Assembly (NCBI GenBank): GCA_902497035.1 | Contig: CABVDL010000017.1 | Span: 1-36,221 of the forward strand | Source of the DNA: an uncultured Prevotella sp. | GTDB taxonomy: Bacteria; Bacteroidota; Bacteroidia; Bacteroidales; Bacteroidaceae | DNA length: 36,221 nt | Direction: 5' to 3' | In this document: positions 16,574 to 24,177 of the stretch, piece after piece | Layout of the letters: the number at the start of each line of letters is the position of its first letter | How positions within the stretch are numbered: the first letter of the stretch is position 1 | The notes under the pieces: generated by a model | The model's input: only the letters and a program-made list of their open reading frames with translations | Told to the model about the DNA's origin: nothing | Database searches by the model: none | Program-made: the position numbers and the translations under genes

Positions 16574-16675
16574 TTTTAGTTTATCCCCGATATTTTTGAC
16601 AGGCCCGGGATTTGCACGGCAATGGGTGGCCGGTGCGTCCAGGCTGCCGACACGGGCGCGGCGACCGTCAGCCTC

Positions 16676-16741
16676 AGTGTCCTGCGGCTTGACCGGCAGT
16701 GTCATGTGGCTTGACCGGCAGTGTCATGTGGCTTGACCGGC
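16676..16741. repeat. 22-bp tandem repeat, three copies
   Basis: Three head-to-tail units at 16676-16697, 16698-16719 and 16720-16741. Copies two and three are identical; copy one differs at two positions. The shared core is GGCTTGACCGGC preceded by AGTGTC. It does not code for a plausible protein. Confidence 0.9.
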
Positions 16742-16770
16742 AAACTTGCGGTGACCGCTTTGTCCGTGCA

Positions 16771-16826
16771 TGGCGGCCGACCCGCTCACTCGTGACGGCC
16801 GACCCGCTCACGCATGGCGGCCGCCG
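16771..16826. repeat. Second 22-bp-period repeat block
   Basis: GGCCGACCCGCTCAC at 16775-16789 recurs at 16797-16811, and a third, shortened form starting GGCCGCCGCGCT lies at 16819. All are exactly 22 bp apart. The period equals that of the block at 16676-16741, and both share a GACC core after a CATG-like segment, so the two may be diverged parts of one array. Confidence 0.75.
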
Positions 16827-16828
16827 CG

Positions 16829-16863
16829 CTTTGTCGGTTGACGCTTCCGATAGCGTGACAAAG
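16829..16863. other. Bulged inverted repeat
   Basis: CTTTGTC (16829-16835) pairs with GACAAAG (16857-16863), and inside it ACGCT (16841-16845) pairs with AGCGT (16852-16856) around a 6-nt loop. This makes 12 base pairs interrupted by one 5-nt bulge (GGTTG). No T tract follows on either strand, so it is not a standard terminator. Confidence 0.45.
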
Positions 16864-16974
16864 GCGTGCGGACATCGTCCTGATGGTCAGTTGAAATGTC
16901 CGGTGTGCCTTGTGTTTTGTTATTTTCATCGAATTTTTTTATGGATTAATAATGTGAGTTTGGAAAAGAAATGG

Positions 16975-16982
16975 TATTTTTG
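16975..16982 (+). promoter_or_regulatory. Promoter (-7 element) of the acyltransferase pair
   Basis: TATTTTTG matches TAnnTTTG and lies 47 bp before the ATG at 17030, at the end of an AT-rich stretch. A TTTG lies 12 bp upstream, which is too close for a normal -33 element, so only the -7 box is supported. Confidence 0.55.
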
Positions 16983-17029
16983 CAAGCTGATAGTATGTTA
17001 GTGTTTTATTAGCTGATATAGAGAAAGCC

Positions 17030-17872
17030 ATGCAGAAGACAGTCGATGTGGAACAGGTGCTACGTAGCAAGATGGGCAGCAAGGCGCGTTATGTGCCCCG
17101 CTTCCTTGTGCGGTGGCTGCGCCATATCATCCATGAGGACGAGGTCAACGCGTTTCTTTGGGAGCACCGTGGCCAGGAGGGCACGGAGTGGCTCGTGGAG
17201 TGCGTGCGGTATCTCGGCATGCGGCTCACCATTGAGGGTGAGGAGAACCTGCCCCCCAAGGACGACGGCAAGCGTTACATCTTCGTCTCCAACCACCCCT
17301 TGGGCGGACAGGACGGGGTGTGCCTCGGGTCCATCATCGGCAGGCACTACGACGGGCGGTTCCGCTATCTCGTCAATGACCTGCTGCTGTTCTTGCCCGG
17401 ACTGCGGCCGGTGTGCATCGGCATCAACAAGACGGGCAAGCAGGCCCGCAGCTTTCCGCAGGCCGTGGAGGAGGGCTTCCGGAGCGACAACCACATCCTG
17501 ATGTTTCCCGCCGGTCTCAACTCACGGCTCATCAACGGCCACATCCACGACATCCCCTGGCGGAAGACGTTCATCGCCAAGAGCGTGCAGTACCACCGCG
17601 ACGTGGTGCCCATCTACTTCAGCGGGCGCAACAGCAGCCGGTTCTACCGCATTGCCAAATGGCAGAAGCGGCTCGGGCTGAAGGTGAACATCGCCATGCT
17701 GTTTCTCGTCGACGAGATGTACCGCAACCGCAACAAGGCATTCCGCATCGTCATCGGAAAGCCGATACCATGGCAGACCTTCGACCACAGCAAGACACCG
17801 AAGGAATGGGCGATTTTTGTAGAAAACAAGGTTTATGAGCAAGCCGGCCCCGCAGGTCTCGATGCCCGTTAA
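17030..17872 (+). CDS. glsA: Lysophospholipid-type O-acyltransferase, probable glycine-lipid O-acyltransferase GlsA
   Basis: A 280-residue PlsC-like acyltransferase. The first motif is SNHPLGGQDGV, with His89 and Asp95; this is H-x5-D rather than the usual H-x4-D. The third block reads MFPAGLNSR where many relatives have FPEGTR. Strongly basic surface segments (IPWRKTFIAKSVQY) fit a membrane-bound enzyme. In Bacteroides thetaiotaomicron an adjacent O-acyltransferase/N-acyltransferase pair (GlsA/GlsB) makes glycine lipids, and the next gene here is the matching N-acyltransferase, so I infer the second acylation of a mono-acylated glycine. An ornithine-lipid or general lysophospholipid role cannot be excluded. 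It is the first gene after the promoter at 16975. Confidence 0.8.
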   Translation: MQKTVDVEQVLRSKMGSKARYVPRFLVRWLRHIIHEDEVNAFLWEHRGQEGTEWLVECVRYLGMRLTIEGEENLPPKDDGKRYIFVSNHPLGGQDGVCLGSIIGRHYDGRFRYLVNDLLLFLPGLRPVCIGINKTGKQARSFPQAVEEGFRSDNHILMFPAGLNSRLINGHIHDIPWRKTFIAKSVQYHRDVVPIYFSGRNSSRFYRIAKWQKRLGLKVNIAMLFLVDEMYRNRNKAFRIVIGKPIPWQTFDHSKTPKEWAIFVENKVYEQAGPAGLDAR

Positions 17873-17903
17873 TACCATATAAGATACGTATCGAAGTCAT
17901 CAG

Positions 17904-18884
17904 ATGGAAGAGAAAATCATTCAACCGGTCAGCAAGGCGCTACTGAAATCGGAGCTGACGCCTGAGCGCGAGTTGCGCACGACCAACAAGAGCAACAATG
18001 AGATTTACGTCATCACGGCCAAGGAATGCCCCAATGTGATGCTTGAGATAGGGCGGCTCAGGGAAATCGCCTTCCGCACGGCCGGCGGAGGAACGGGCAA
18101 GTCGGTTGACATCGATGAATTCGACACTATGGACAACGGCTGCCGCCAGCTCATCGTGTGGAACCCCGAGGCCGAGGAGATCATCGGCGGCTACCGCTAC
18201 CTCTTCGGCGAGGACTGGAAGATTGACGCCGACGGACAGCCGATGCTCGCCATGAGCCACATGTTCCATTTCTCGGACGAGTTCATGCACGACTATGCCC
18301 CGCACACCGTGGAGCTGGGACGGAGCTTCGTCTCGCTCGACTATCAGAACGTGCGTAAGAACACGAAGTCCATCTTCGCCCTCGACAACCTCTGGGACGG
18401 CTTGGGCGCGCTGACGGTCATCAATCCCAACTGCAAGTATTTCTTCGGCAAGATGACGATGTATCCCTCTTTCTCCAAGTTGGGACGTGACATGATTTTG
18501 TATTTCCTCCGCAAGCACTTTGGCGACAAGGAGGGCCTCGTCGTACCGATGGAACCGCTGAAAACTATCACTCCTGACGACCAGCTCGCCAAAATTTTCA
18601 CGGAGTCCGACTTCAAGAAAGACTACCGCATCCTCAACCATCAGGTGCGTGAGCTGGGCTACAACATTCCTCCTCTGGTGAATGCCTACATGAACCTCTC
18701 GCCGACGATGAAGTTCTTCGGCACGGCCATCAACCATGAGTTCGGCGAGGTGGAGGAAAGCGGCATTCTCATCTCCGTCGACGAGATTTTCGAGGAGAAG
18801 CGCGTCCGCCATATCAACAGTTTCGTCAAGGAGCATCCCGAGGCCCTCAACCTTCCGGGGAACGAGAGGAATATAAGGTTATAG
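17904..18884 (+). CDS. glsB: GNAT-fold N-acyltransferase, probable glycine N-acyltransferase GlsB
   Basis: A 326-residue protein of the hemolysin/OlsB-like acyltransferase group. It has EIGRLREIAFRTAGGGTGKS (near residues 47-66), DIDEFDTMDNGCRQLIVWNP, and IIGGYRYLFGED, the central strand segments of the acyl-acceptor GNAT fold. VELGRSFVSLDYQ and the C-terminal PPLVNAYMNLSPTMKFFGTA also fit the group. Members transfer an acyl chain (from acyl-ACP) to the amino group of ornithine or glycine. With the O-acyltransferase 31 bp upstream it makes a two-gene amino-acid-lipid operon. Glycine is inferred from the phylum, not from residues I can read. The DUF559 cassette starts 17 bp after the stop. Confidence 0.8.
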   Translation: MEEKIIQPVSKALLKSELTPERELRTTNKSNNEIYVITAKECPNVMLEIGRLREIAFRTAGGGTGKSVDIDEFDTMDNGCRQLIVWNPEAEEIIGGYRYLFGEDWKIDADGQPMLAMSHMFHFSDEFMHDYAPHTVELGRSFVSLDYQNVRKNTKSIFALDNLWDGLGALTVINPNCKYFFGKMTMYPSFSKLGRDMILYFLRKHFGDKEGLVVPMEPLKTITPDDQLAKIFTESDFKKDYRILNHQVRELGYNIPPLVNAYMNLSPTMKFFGTAINHEFGEVEESGILISVDEIFEEKRVRHINSFVKEHPEALNLPGNERNIRL

Positions 18885-18901
18885 TCCGACCCCCTCTTGG
18901 G

Positions 18902-18962
18902 AGCCCCACCCCCTCTTGGGCGCTTAGGCGCCCAAGAGTACCCTCCCCCACCCAGGGGAGGG
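18902..18962. repeat. Left inverted repeat of the DUF559 cassette
   Basis: About 61 nt that match the reverse complement of 19557-19618 almost perfectly. It holds two hairpins: CTCTTGGGCGC with loop TTAG and its complement (18913-18938), then CCCTCCCC...GGGGAGGG. A partial extra copy of CCCCCTCTTGGGA lies just outside at about 18890-18902. Confidence 0.93.
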
Positions 18963-18970
18963 CTCTATTA

Positions 18971-19075
18971 GGCTTGCTATACCAAAAGGCGATTTGATAA
19001 GGCTTGTTGATTAAGTTGAATAAGGCTTGTAAGTAGAGTGAGGCTTATTGATTAAGAAGGGTGAGGCTTATTGAT
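18971..19075. repeat. Degenerate GGCTTRTTGATTAAG repeats
   Basis: GGCTTG or GGCTTA recurs at 18971, 19001, 19024, 19042 and 19065, with TTGATTAAG following several copies. Spacing varies (30, 23, 18, 23 bp). The array lies between the left inverted repeat and the end of the DUF559 gene and includes its stop codon. Confidence 0.6.
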
Positions 19076-19514
19076 GCTGTAGAATTTGGAAGATGCGGTC
19101 GTAGATTTGGTTGGCTATTCTGAGGTGGTCTTTATAGACATCATCGTTGCTAAATCGAATTACCTCGTAGCCCATTTGTATTAAGTCTTTCGTTCGCATC
19201 TCGTCAGCGCATTGTTGGCTCCTTTCAGCATGATAAGCTCCATCAATTTCAATGACAAGTCGGTTTTTTAGGCAGACGAAATCAACGATGAAATCGCCGA
19301 TAATATGTTGTCGTCGGAATTTTATATTATAGCGATTGTGGCTAAGCGCTTTCCAAAGAATTTGCTCAGCCGCCGTCATGTGTTTCCTGTTTTCCGTCGC
19401 ATAAGCCTTTAAAACACCATAAAGATTGTCCGATCCAGTTTGGTAGCTATGTAGCTCTTTATCTTTTTCTTTATCTTTCTCTTTTTCTTGTCCGCCCTCA
19501 TTCATAATACTCAT
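19068..19514 (-). CDS. DUF559 (Vsr-like) endonuclease-fold protein
   Basis: A protein of about 148 residues from ATG 19514 (ATG 19505 is equally possible; the frame is open to a TTG at 19529). The N-terminus is a charged low-complexity stretch (EKEKDKEKDKE). The rest matches the DUF559 pattern: ATENRKHMTAAEQILWKAL, then FRRQHIIGDFIVDFVCLKNR, then LVIEIDGAYH, then MGYEVIRFSNDDV. With the start used here Asp78, Glu89, Asp91 and His95 are the likely metal/catalytic residues of this PD-(D/E)xK/Vsr-type nuclease fold. Cellular function is unknown for the family. Codon use is AT-rich unlike all neighbours, and the gene is enclosed by long inverted repeats, which suggests horizontal arrival. Confidence 0.85.
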   Translation of the reverse strand: MSIMNEGGQEKEKDKEKDKELHSYQTGSDNLYGVLKAYATENRKHMTAAEQILWKALSHNRYNIKFRRQHIIGDFIVDFVCLKNRLVIEIDGAYHAERSQQCADEMRTKDLIQMGYEVIRFSNDDVYKDHLRIANQIYDRIFQILQHQ

Positions 19515-19556
19515 TATCTTATAATTCAAAAGTCTGGTATGCTTATTGTATTAAAA

Positions 19557-19618
19557 CCCTCCCCTGGGTGGGGGAGGGTACTCTTGAGCGCCAAAGGCGC
19601 TCAAGAGGGGGTGGGGCT
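19557..19618. repeat. Right inverted repeat of the DUF559 cassette
   Basis: 62 nt, the inverted partner of 18902-18962. It holds CCCTCCCC...GGGGAGGG and the hairpin CTCTTGAGCGCC-AAA-GGCGCTCAAGAG (19581-19607). Relative to the left copy the second hairpin has a paired change (G-C to A-T) that keeps the stem. Its last two bases form part of the dgt stop codon (19617-19619). Confidence 0.93.
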
Positions 19619-20954
19619 ATACTATCGGCAGCGCTATCCCGCTGATTTTCTGATAGATGTCCAGTGCATACACGTCCGTCATGCCGCTGATGTAGTCGAG
19701 AACGGCCATGATGCGGGTCTCAAGGTTGTCGCTGTGGATGTCGTACTGGCTTGAGAAGCGGTTCATGAGCTGTTGCGAGTGGAACTTCTCGGGATGAACC
19801 GCGGCACTGATGAACGTGCGCATGAGCGTCTCCATGATTTTGTAACCGCTCAGCTCCACGTCGAGCACCGGCTTGGAATGATAGATTTTCTTGTACGAGA
19901 CCTCGCTGCACCTGCGGTAGGCCTCGCGCTGCGGCTCGGCAATATTCGAGATGAGGCTGCCCTTGAAGGTGCCGTTGAGGATTTCCTCCTCGTGGCTGAC
20001 GAAGGTCTTCACGCACTCATGCTCCAGTTTGCCTACGGCGCAGGCCCTGAAATACACGATTTGCTCGTTTTCATCGGTCACCTGCTCCTCGGCGAGGCGG
20101 TTGAGGATGGCTTTTCTCGTGTCCTCGTCGAAGAAGCCGAGCAACAGCTCACGCGTCTCCTCAAACGAGAGGATGCGCAGCTTGTGAGAGTCCTCAATAT
20201 CCATTATCTCATAGCAGATGTCATCGGCAGCCTCCATGAGATACACCAGCGGGTGGCGCACGTACGCGATGGGACTGCCAGGCTCTGAGAGGCGGATTAT
20301 GCCCAATTCATCGGCGATTTTCTCGTAGATGGGGGTCTCGGAGTTGAAGAAGCCGAACTTTCCGTGCTCACCGGCCAGACTGCTTGACCGCGGATATTTC
20401 ACCACCGAGGCTAAGGTGGCGTAGGTCATGACGAAGCCGCCATTACGTCGTCCCACAAACTGATGGGTGAGCAGGCGGAAGGCGTTGGCGTTGCCCTCGA
20501 AGTGCGTGATGTCGTCCCAGAACGGCTGGCTAACGTGCTTGCGGAGGTTGAGGCCCGCATCCTCGGTGAAGAACGTCTGGATGGCTTTCTCGCCGGAGTG
20601 GCCGAAGGGCGGGTTGCCCATGTCGTGGGCCAGTCCCGCGCTCTGTACAATGGTGCCAATCTCCTCAAACAGCGTGCCGCGCAGCTCGGGATGCAGCTCG
20701 GTGAGCCGCCGCGCCACGTCGTCGCCGAGGCTCTTGCCGAGCGACGACACCTCGAGCGAGTGTGTGAGGCGGTTGTGCACGAAGATACTGCCGGGCAGCG
20801 GGAACACCTGCGTCTTGTTCTGCAGACGGCGGAAGGGGGCCGAGTAGATCAGTCGGTCGCCGTCGCGCTTGAATTCGGAGCGGTCGTCGTGGCGGAGTGC
20901 GTGGTGATGCTCCTGCCCGAGCCGTTTGTTGGAGATGAGTTGTAACCAGTTCAT
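19617..20954 (-). CDS. dgt: Deoxyguanosinetriphosphate triphosphohydrolase-like protein (HD domain)
   Basis: A 445-residue member of the dNTP triphosphohydrolase family, which cleaves dGTP (or other dNTPs) to the nucleoside and triphosphate. The N-terminus has DRSEFKRDGDRLIYSAPFRRL, a family signature. HD metal ligands are His65 (NRLTHSLEVS), His110-Asp111 (GLAHDMGNPPFGHSG) and a later Asp in LMEAADDICYEIMDIED. Length fits the dGTPase-like type. A -7 promoter box ends 4 bp before ATG 20954, so the mRNA is probably leaderless. It is divergent from dut, another dNTP-pool enzyme. The stop codon overlaps the DUF559 cassette end. Substrate preference cannot be read from the sequence. Confidence 0.95.
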   Translation of the reverse strand: MNWLQLISNKRLGQEHHHALRHDDRSEFKRDGDRLIYSAPFRRLQNKTQVFPLPGSIFVHNRLTHSLEVSSLGKSLGDDVARRLTELHPELRGTLFEEIGTIVQSAGLAHDMGNPPFGHSGEKAIQTFFTEDAGLNLRKHVSQPFWDDITHFEGNANAFRLLTHQFVGRRNGGFVMTYATLASVVKYPRSSSLAGEHGKFGFFNSETPIYEKIADELGIIRLSEPGSPIAYVRHPLVYLMEAADDICYEIMDIEDSHKLRILSFEETRELLLGFFDEDTRKAILNRLAEEQVTDENEQIVYFRACAVGKLEHECVKTFVSHEEEILNGTFKGSLISNIAEPQREAYRRCSEVSYKKIYHSKPVLDVELSGYKIMETLMRTFISAAVHPEKFHSQQLMNRFSSQYDIHSDNLETRIMAVLDYISGMTDVYALDIYQKISGIALPIV

Positions 20955-20958
20955 ACGG

Positions 20959-20966
20959 CAAAGTTA
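20959..20966 (-). promoter_or_regulatory. Promoter (-7 element) of dgt
   Basis: TAACTTTG on the minus strand, an exact TAnnTTTG match, followed by only four bases (CCGT) and the ATG at 20954. Transcription would begin at or within a few bases of the start codon. Confidence 0.7.
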
Positions 20967-21040
20967 CGCTAAAAGCCTTACATTTGACCTTTTTAAGTAA
21001 TAAAAATAAGGTGTAATTCCATAAATTAAGGAGAATTGCT

Positions 21041-21048
21041 TAATTTTG
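21041..21048 (+). promoter_or_regulatory. Promoter (-7 element) of dut
   Basis: TAATTTTG matches TAnnTTTG and ends 8 bp before the chosen dut ATG at 21057. This argues against any start upstream of 21057 and implies a leader of only a few bases. Confidence 0.7.
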
Positions 21049-21056
21049 CAGTTATT

Positions 21057-21490
<434 letters not shown>

Positions 21491-21494
<4 letters not shown>

Positions 21495-23272
21495 TGAGAC
21501 GCAACGCTTTACATACGGTCATTCTCGGTGCCGTCGCCCTGGCCTGCTGCCTCGAAGGCCCGATGGCGGCCGCACGGTCGAAGAAAAAGGCCGCCGTCCC
21601 GAAGACTGCCGTGGCCGCCGACACGCTGAGCTATGCCGACAGCCGCCGCTTCGGCTATTTCTTTCTTGAGGCTGTCAACCAGCAGTGCGCGGGCCACTAT
21701 ACGGCTGCTTTCGACCTGCTCAACCACTGTCTTGACATCAATCCCAACGCCGCGGAGGTGTATTACTTGCGCTCGAGATACTACGGCACGCTCCACAAGG
21801 ACTCCCTCGCGCTGCGTGACCTGGAGACCGCGGCAAGGCTGCAGCCCTCCAACAGCACCTATCAGGAAAGTATCGCGCAGCAATATATCGGCACCGGCAA
21901 CTTCGCCAAGGGCACCGAGGCCTACGAGGAGCTGCTCGCCACCCACCGCGACCGCGATGACGTGGTGGAAATTCTCATCCAGCTCTACCGCCAGCAGAAG
22001 GACTACCCGAAGATGCTCAATGCCATCAACCGGCTCGAGCAGATTGACGGCACAAGCGACCAGCTCGCGATGATGCGCATGAACGCCTACGAGATGATGG
22101 GTGACGAGAAGCATGCCTACGCCACGCTCAAGGGACTGGCCGACAGCCATCCCAACGACTTGAACTTCAGGCTGATGCTCGGCAACTGGCTCATGCAGCA
22201 CAAGCGCCAGAAGGAGGCCTACGCCATCTACCAGGCGGCCATGAAGTCGGAGCCCGACAACGCCATGGTGCAGGGGTCGATGTACGACTACTACCGGGCC
22301 ACCCGGCAGGACACCCTTGCCGCAGGCATGATGCGCGGCATCCTCCTCGGCAGAAACACACCCTCGGCCACACGTGTGCAGTTTCTGCGCCAGGCCATAC
22401 AGGACAACGAGCAGCGGAAGGGCGATTCCACCGAGGTCATCAACCTCATCAGGAGCGTGCAGCGCGTCGTGCCGGCCGACACGCTCGTCGCACAAATCAA
22501 GGTGGCCTACTACTCCATGAAGCGGTTGCCCAAGGATACGATAGACGCTGCACTGACCAGTCTGCTCAGGCTGCAGCCCGACAACGCCGGCGCGCGCCTG
22601 CAGCTCATCCAGGACCGCTGGGGCGACGACAACTGGCAGGAGATAGCCAGTCTCAGTGAGCCGGGCATGATGTACAATCCCGATGAAATGGTGTTTTATT
22701 TCTTCACAGGCCTGTCACGCTATTACCTCAAGGACGAGGATGGCGCGCTGGATGTGCTGAGACGCGGCGCCTCGGAGATTAACGACCAGAGTAATGCCGA
22801 CATGGTGGCCAACCTCTATTCCATCATGGGAGAGATCTACCACAACAAGCACATGAAGACCGAGGCGTATGCCGCCTATGACAGTTGCCTCATCTATAAG
22901 CCCGACAACGTAGTCACCCTCAACAACTACGCCTACTACCTCAGTCTCGACGGCACCAATCTGAAGAAGGCCGAGGAGATGAGCGCCAAGGCGGTGAAGG
23001 CCGAGCCGAAAAACGCCACCTATCTCGACACCTATGCGTGGATACTCTATATGGAGAAGCGCTACGCCGAGGCCAAGGTCTATATCGACATGGCACTGAA
23101 GAACTCCGGCGACAGCCTGAACGACGGTACGCTCTACGAGCATGCCGGCGACATCTACGTGGAGCTGCGCGACTATCCTGCCGCGGTCGGCTTCTATCAG
23201 CAAGCCCTGCTTAAAGGCGGTGATGCCAAAGCTTTGAACAGAAAAATCAACCTCTATAAGAAACGGAAATGA
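21491..23272 (+). CDS. TPR-repeat protein, exported
   Basis: About 593 residues from ATG 21491 (ATG 21494 also possible). AGGAG lies just upstream at 21482-21486. An N-terminal hydrophobic signal (ALHTVILGAVALACCLEG) precedes a tetratricopeptide solenoid that fills the rest; repeats of the WxxLGxxY/A-x3-A-x6-P type are seen, for example YHNKHMKTEAYAAYDSCLIY followed by KPDNVVTLNNYAYYLS. It probably acts as a protein-binding scaffold in the envelope. A Cys pair near the signal end does not fit a standard lipobox well, so lipoprotein status is uncertain. It overlaps dut by 4 bp and the DUF4292 gene by 4 bp. Specific function is unknown. Confidence 0.9.
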
Positions 23273-24177
23273 AAAAGATACACCAGGCCATATTGCTTGC
23301 CATGCCCGTACTGCTTTGGGCGTGCGGCACCTCAAAACAGGCGGTTTCATCGGGCGAAAAGCATACTGCGGCCACCACCGGCGCCACCACCGGCAGTGCC
23401 GTCAAGGCGAGCCGCTCGGCCGGCAGCACGCTGGCCTTTGTGCAGAGAGTGAGCGACAACCGCGTCTATGCACAGAACATCGTGGCCAACATGACTTTCA
23501 CCATCGACTACGGCGACAAGAATATCTCGGCGCCCGGCTCGCTGCGCATGCGCAGGGACAAGATGATCCGCCTGCAGCTCTTCATTCCCCTGATAGGCAC
23601 CGAGGTGGGACGCATCGACTTCACCCCCGACTATGTGCTGGTGGTTGACCGGCTCCACAAGCAATACGTGAGGGGCGACTACAGCCAGCTCGATTTCCTG
23701 CGCGACAACGGCCTCGACTTCTATTCGCTGCAGTCGCTTTTCTGGAACCAGCTGCTGTTGCCCGGAACGAAGAAGATAGGTGAGAGCGACCTGCAGAAAT
23801 TCACGGCCAACCTCGACGGAACGGGACAGAATGTACCTGTCACCCTCAACTACAACAAGCTCAGCCTCACATGGCTGGCCGACCGTGCGACGGCACTCAT
23901 CAACCAGGCCAAGGTGGCTTACGCCTCTAAGGCCAGCGGCCGGTCGGCCCTGACGTGGAACTATTCCGACTTTACACCCGTCGGAGCAAAAAAGTTCCCC
24001 GCCAGGCAGGTGTTCTCATTCACCACGACCCAGACCGCGAAGGTGCAGACTGTGACGGTGACCCTCGACATGGATGCCCCCAAAACCACCGAAGGGTGGG
24101 ACACGGAGACCACCCTGTCGTCGAAATACAAGCAGATGGATGCCAGGCAAATCCTCGACAAATTACTCAACATGTAA
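23269..24177 (+). CDS. DUF4292 lipoprotein
   Basis: A 302-residue predicted outer-membrane lipoprotein. The signal sequence MKKIHQAILLAMPVLLWAC ends in lipobox L-W-A-C with the modified Cys at residue 19. A Ser/Thr/Ala-rich linker follows to about residue 50. The remaining beta-rich domain has FTIDYGDKNISAPGSLRMRR, RLQLFIPLIGTEVGRIDFTP and VVDRLHKQYVRGDY. These alternate like the half-barrel of LolA/LolB-type proteins, and DUF4292 is often seen in this context, but a lipoprotein-carrier role is only a structural guess. ATG overlaps the TPR stop (ATGA), and EnvC starts directly after its stop. Confidence 0.88.
   Translation: MKKIHQAILLAMPVLLWACGTSKQAVSSGEKHTAATTGATTGSAVKASRSAGSTLAFVQRVSDNRVYAQNIVANMTFTIDYGDKNISAPGSLRMRRDKMIRLQLFIPLIGTEVGRIDFTPDYVLVVDRLHKQYVRGDYSQLDFLRDNGLDFYSLQSLFWNQLLLPGTKKIGESDLQKFTANLDGTGQNVPVTLNYNKLSLTWLADRATALINQAKVAYASKASGRSALTWNYSDFTPVGAKKFPARQVFSFTTTQTAKVQTVTVTLDMDAPKTTEGWDTETTLSSKYKQMDARQILDKLLNM

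Larger units (their letters stand above)
16574..17029. other. Gene-free region between mraZ and the acyltransferase pair
   Basis: No convincing coding sequence is seen here; the only open frame on the plus strand (from 16699) is built of the tandem repeats. The stretch holds GC-rich 22-bp repeats (16676-16741 and about 16771-16826), a bulged hairpin (16829-16863), and an AT-rich promoter region (about 16910-16990). It separates two divergent transcription units. Confidence 0.7.
18902..19618. mobile_element. Putative palindrome-flanked DUF559 cassette
   Basis: About 717 bp consisting of one AT-rich DUF559 nuclease gene between 61/62-nt inverted repeats. It sits between convergent genes: 17 bp after the glsB stop and overlapping the first bases of the dgt stop codon. 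Base composition inside (roughly 40 percent GC by eye) differs from the GC-rich flanks. No transposase is present. Mobility is an inference from the repeats, the composition and the placement. Confidence 0.55.

Noticed and set aside
16676..16826. CRISPR array
   Set aside because: The 22-bp units are directly adjacent without spacers, and no cas genes are present.
16699..17001. 100-codon plus-strand frame over the 22-bp repeats
   Set aside because: It is made of repeat sequence, passes through the promoter region and ends before glsA; no protein features.
18902..19618. Ordinary insertion sequence
   Set aside because: No transposase is encoded, and the ends are hairpin-forming rather than simple terminal repeats; no target-site duplication could be defined.
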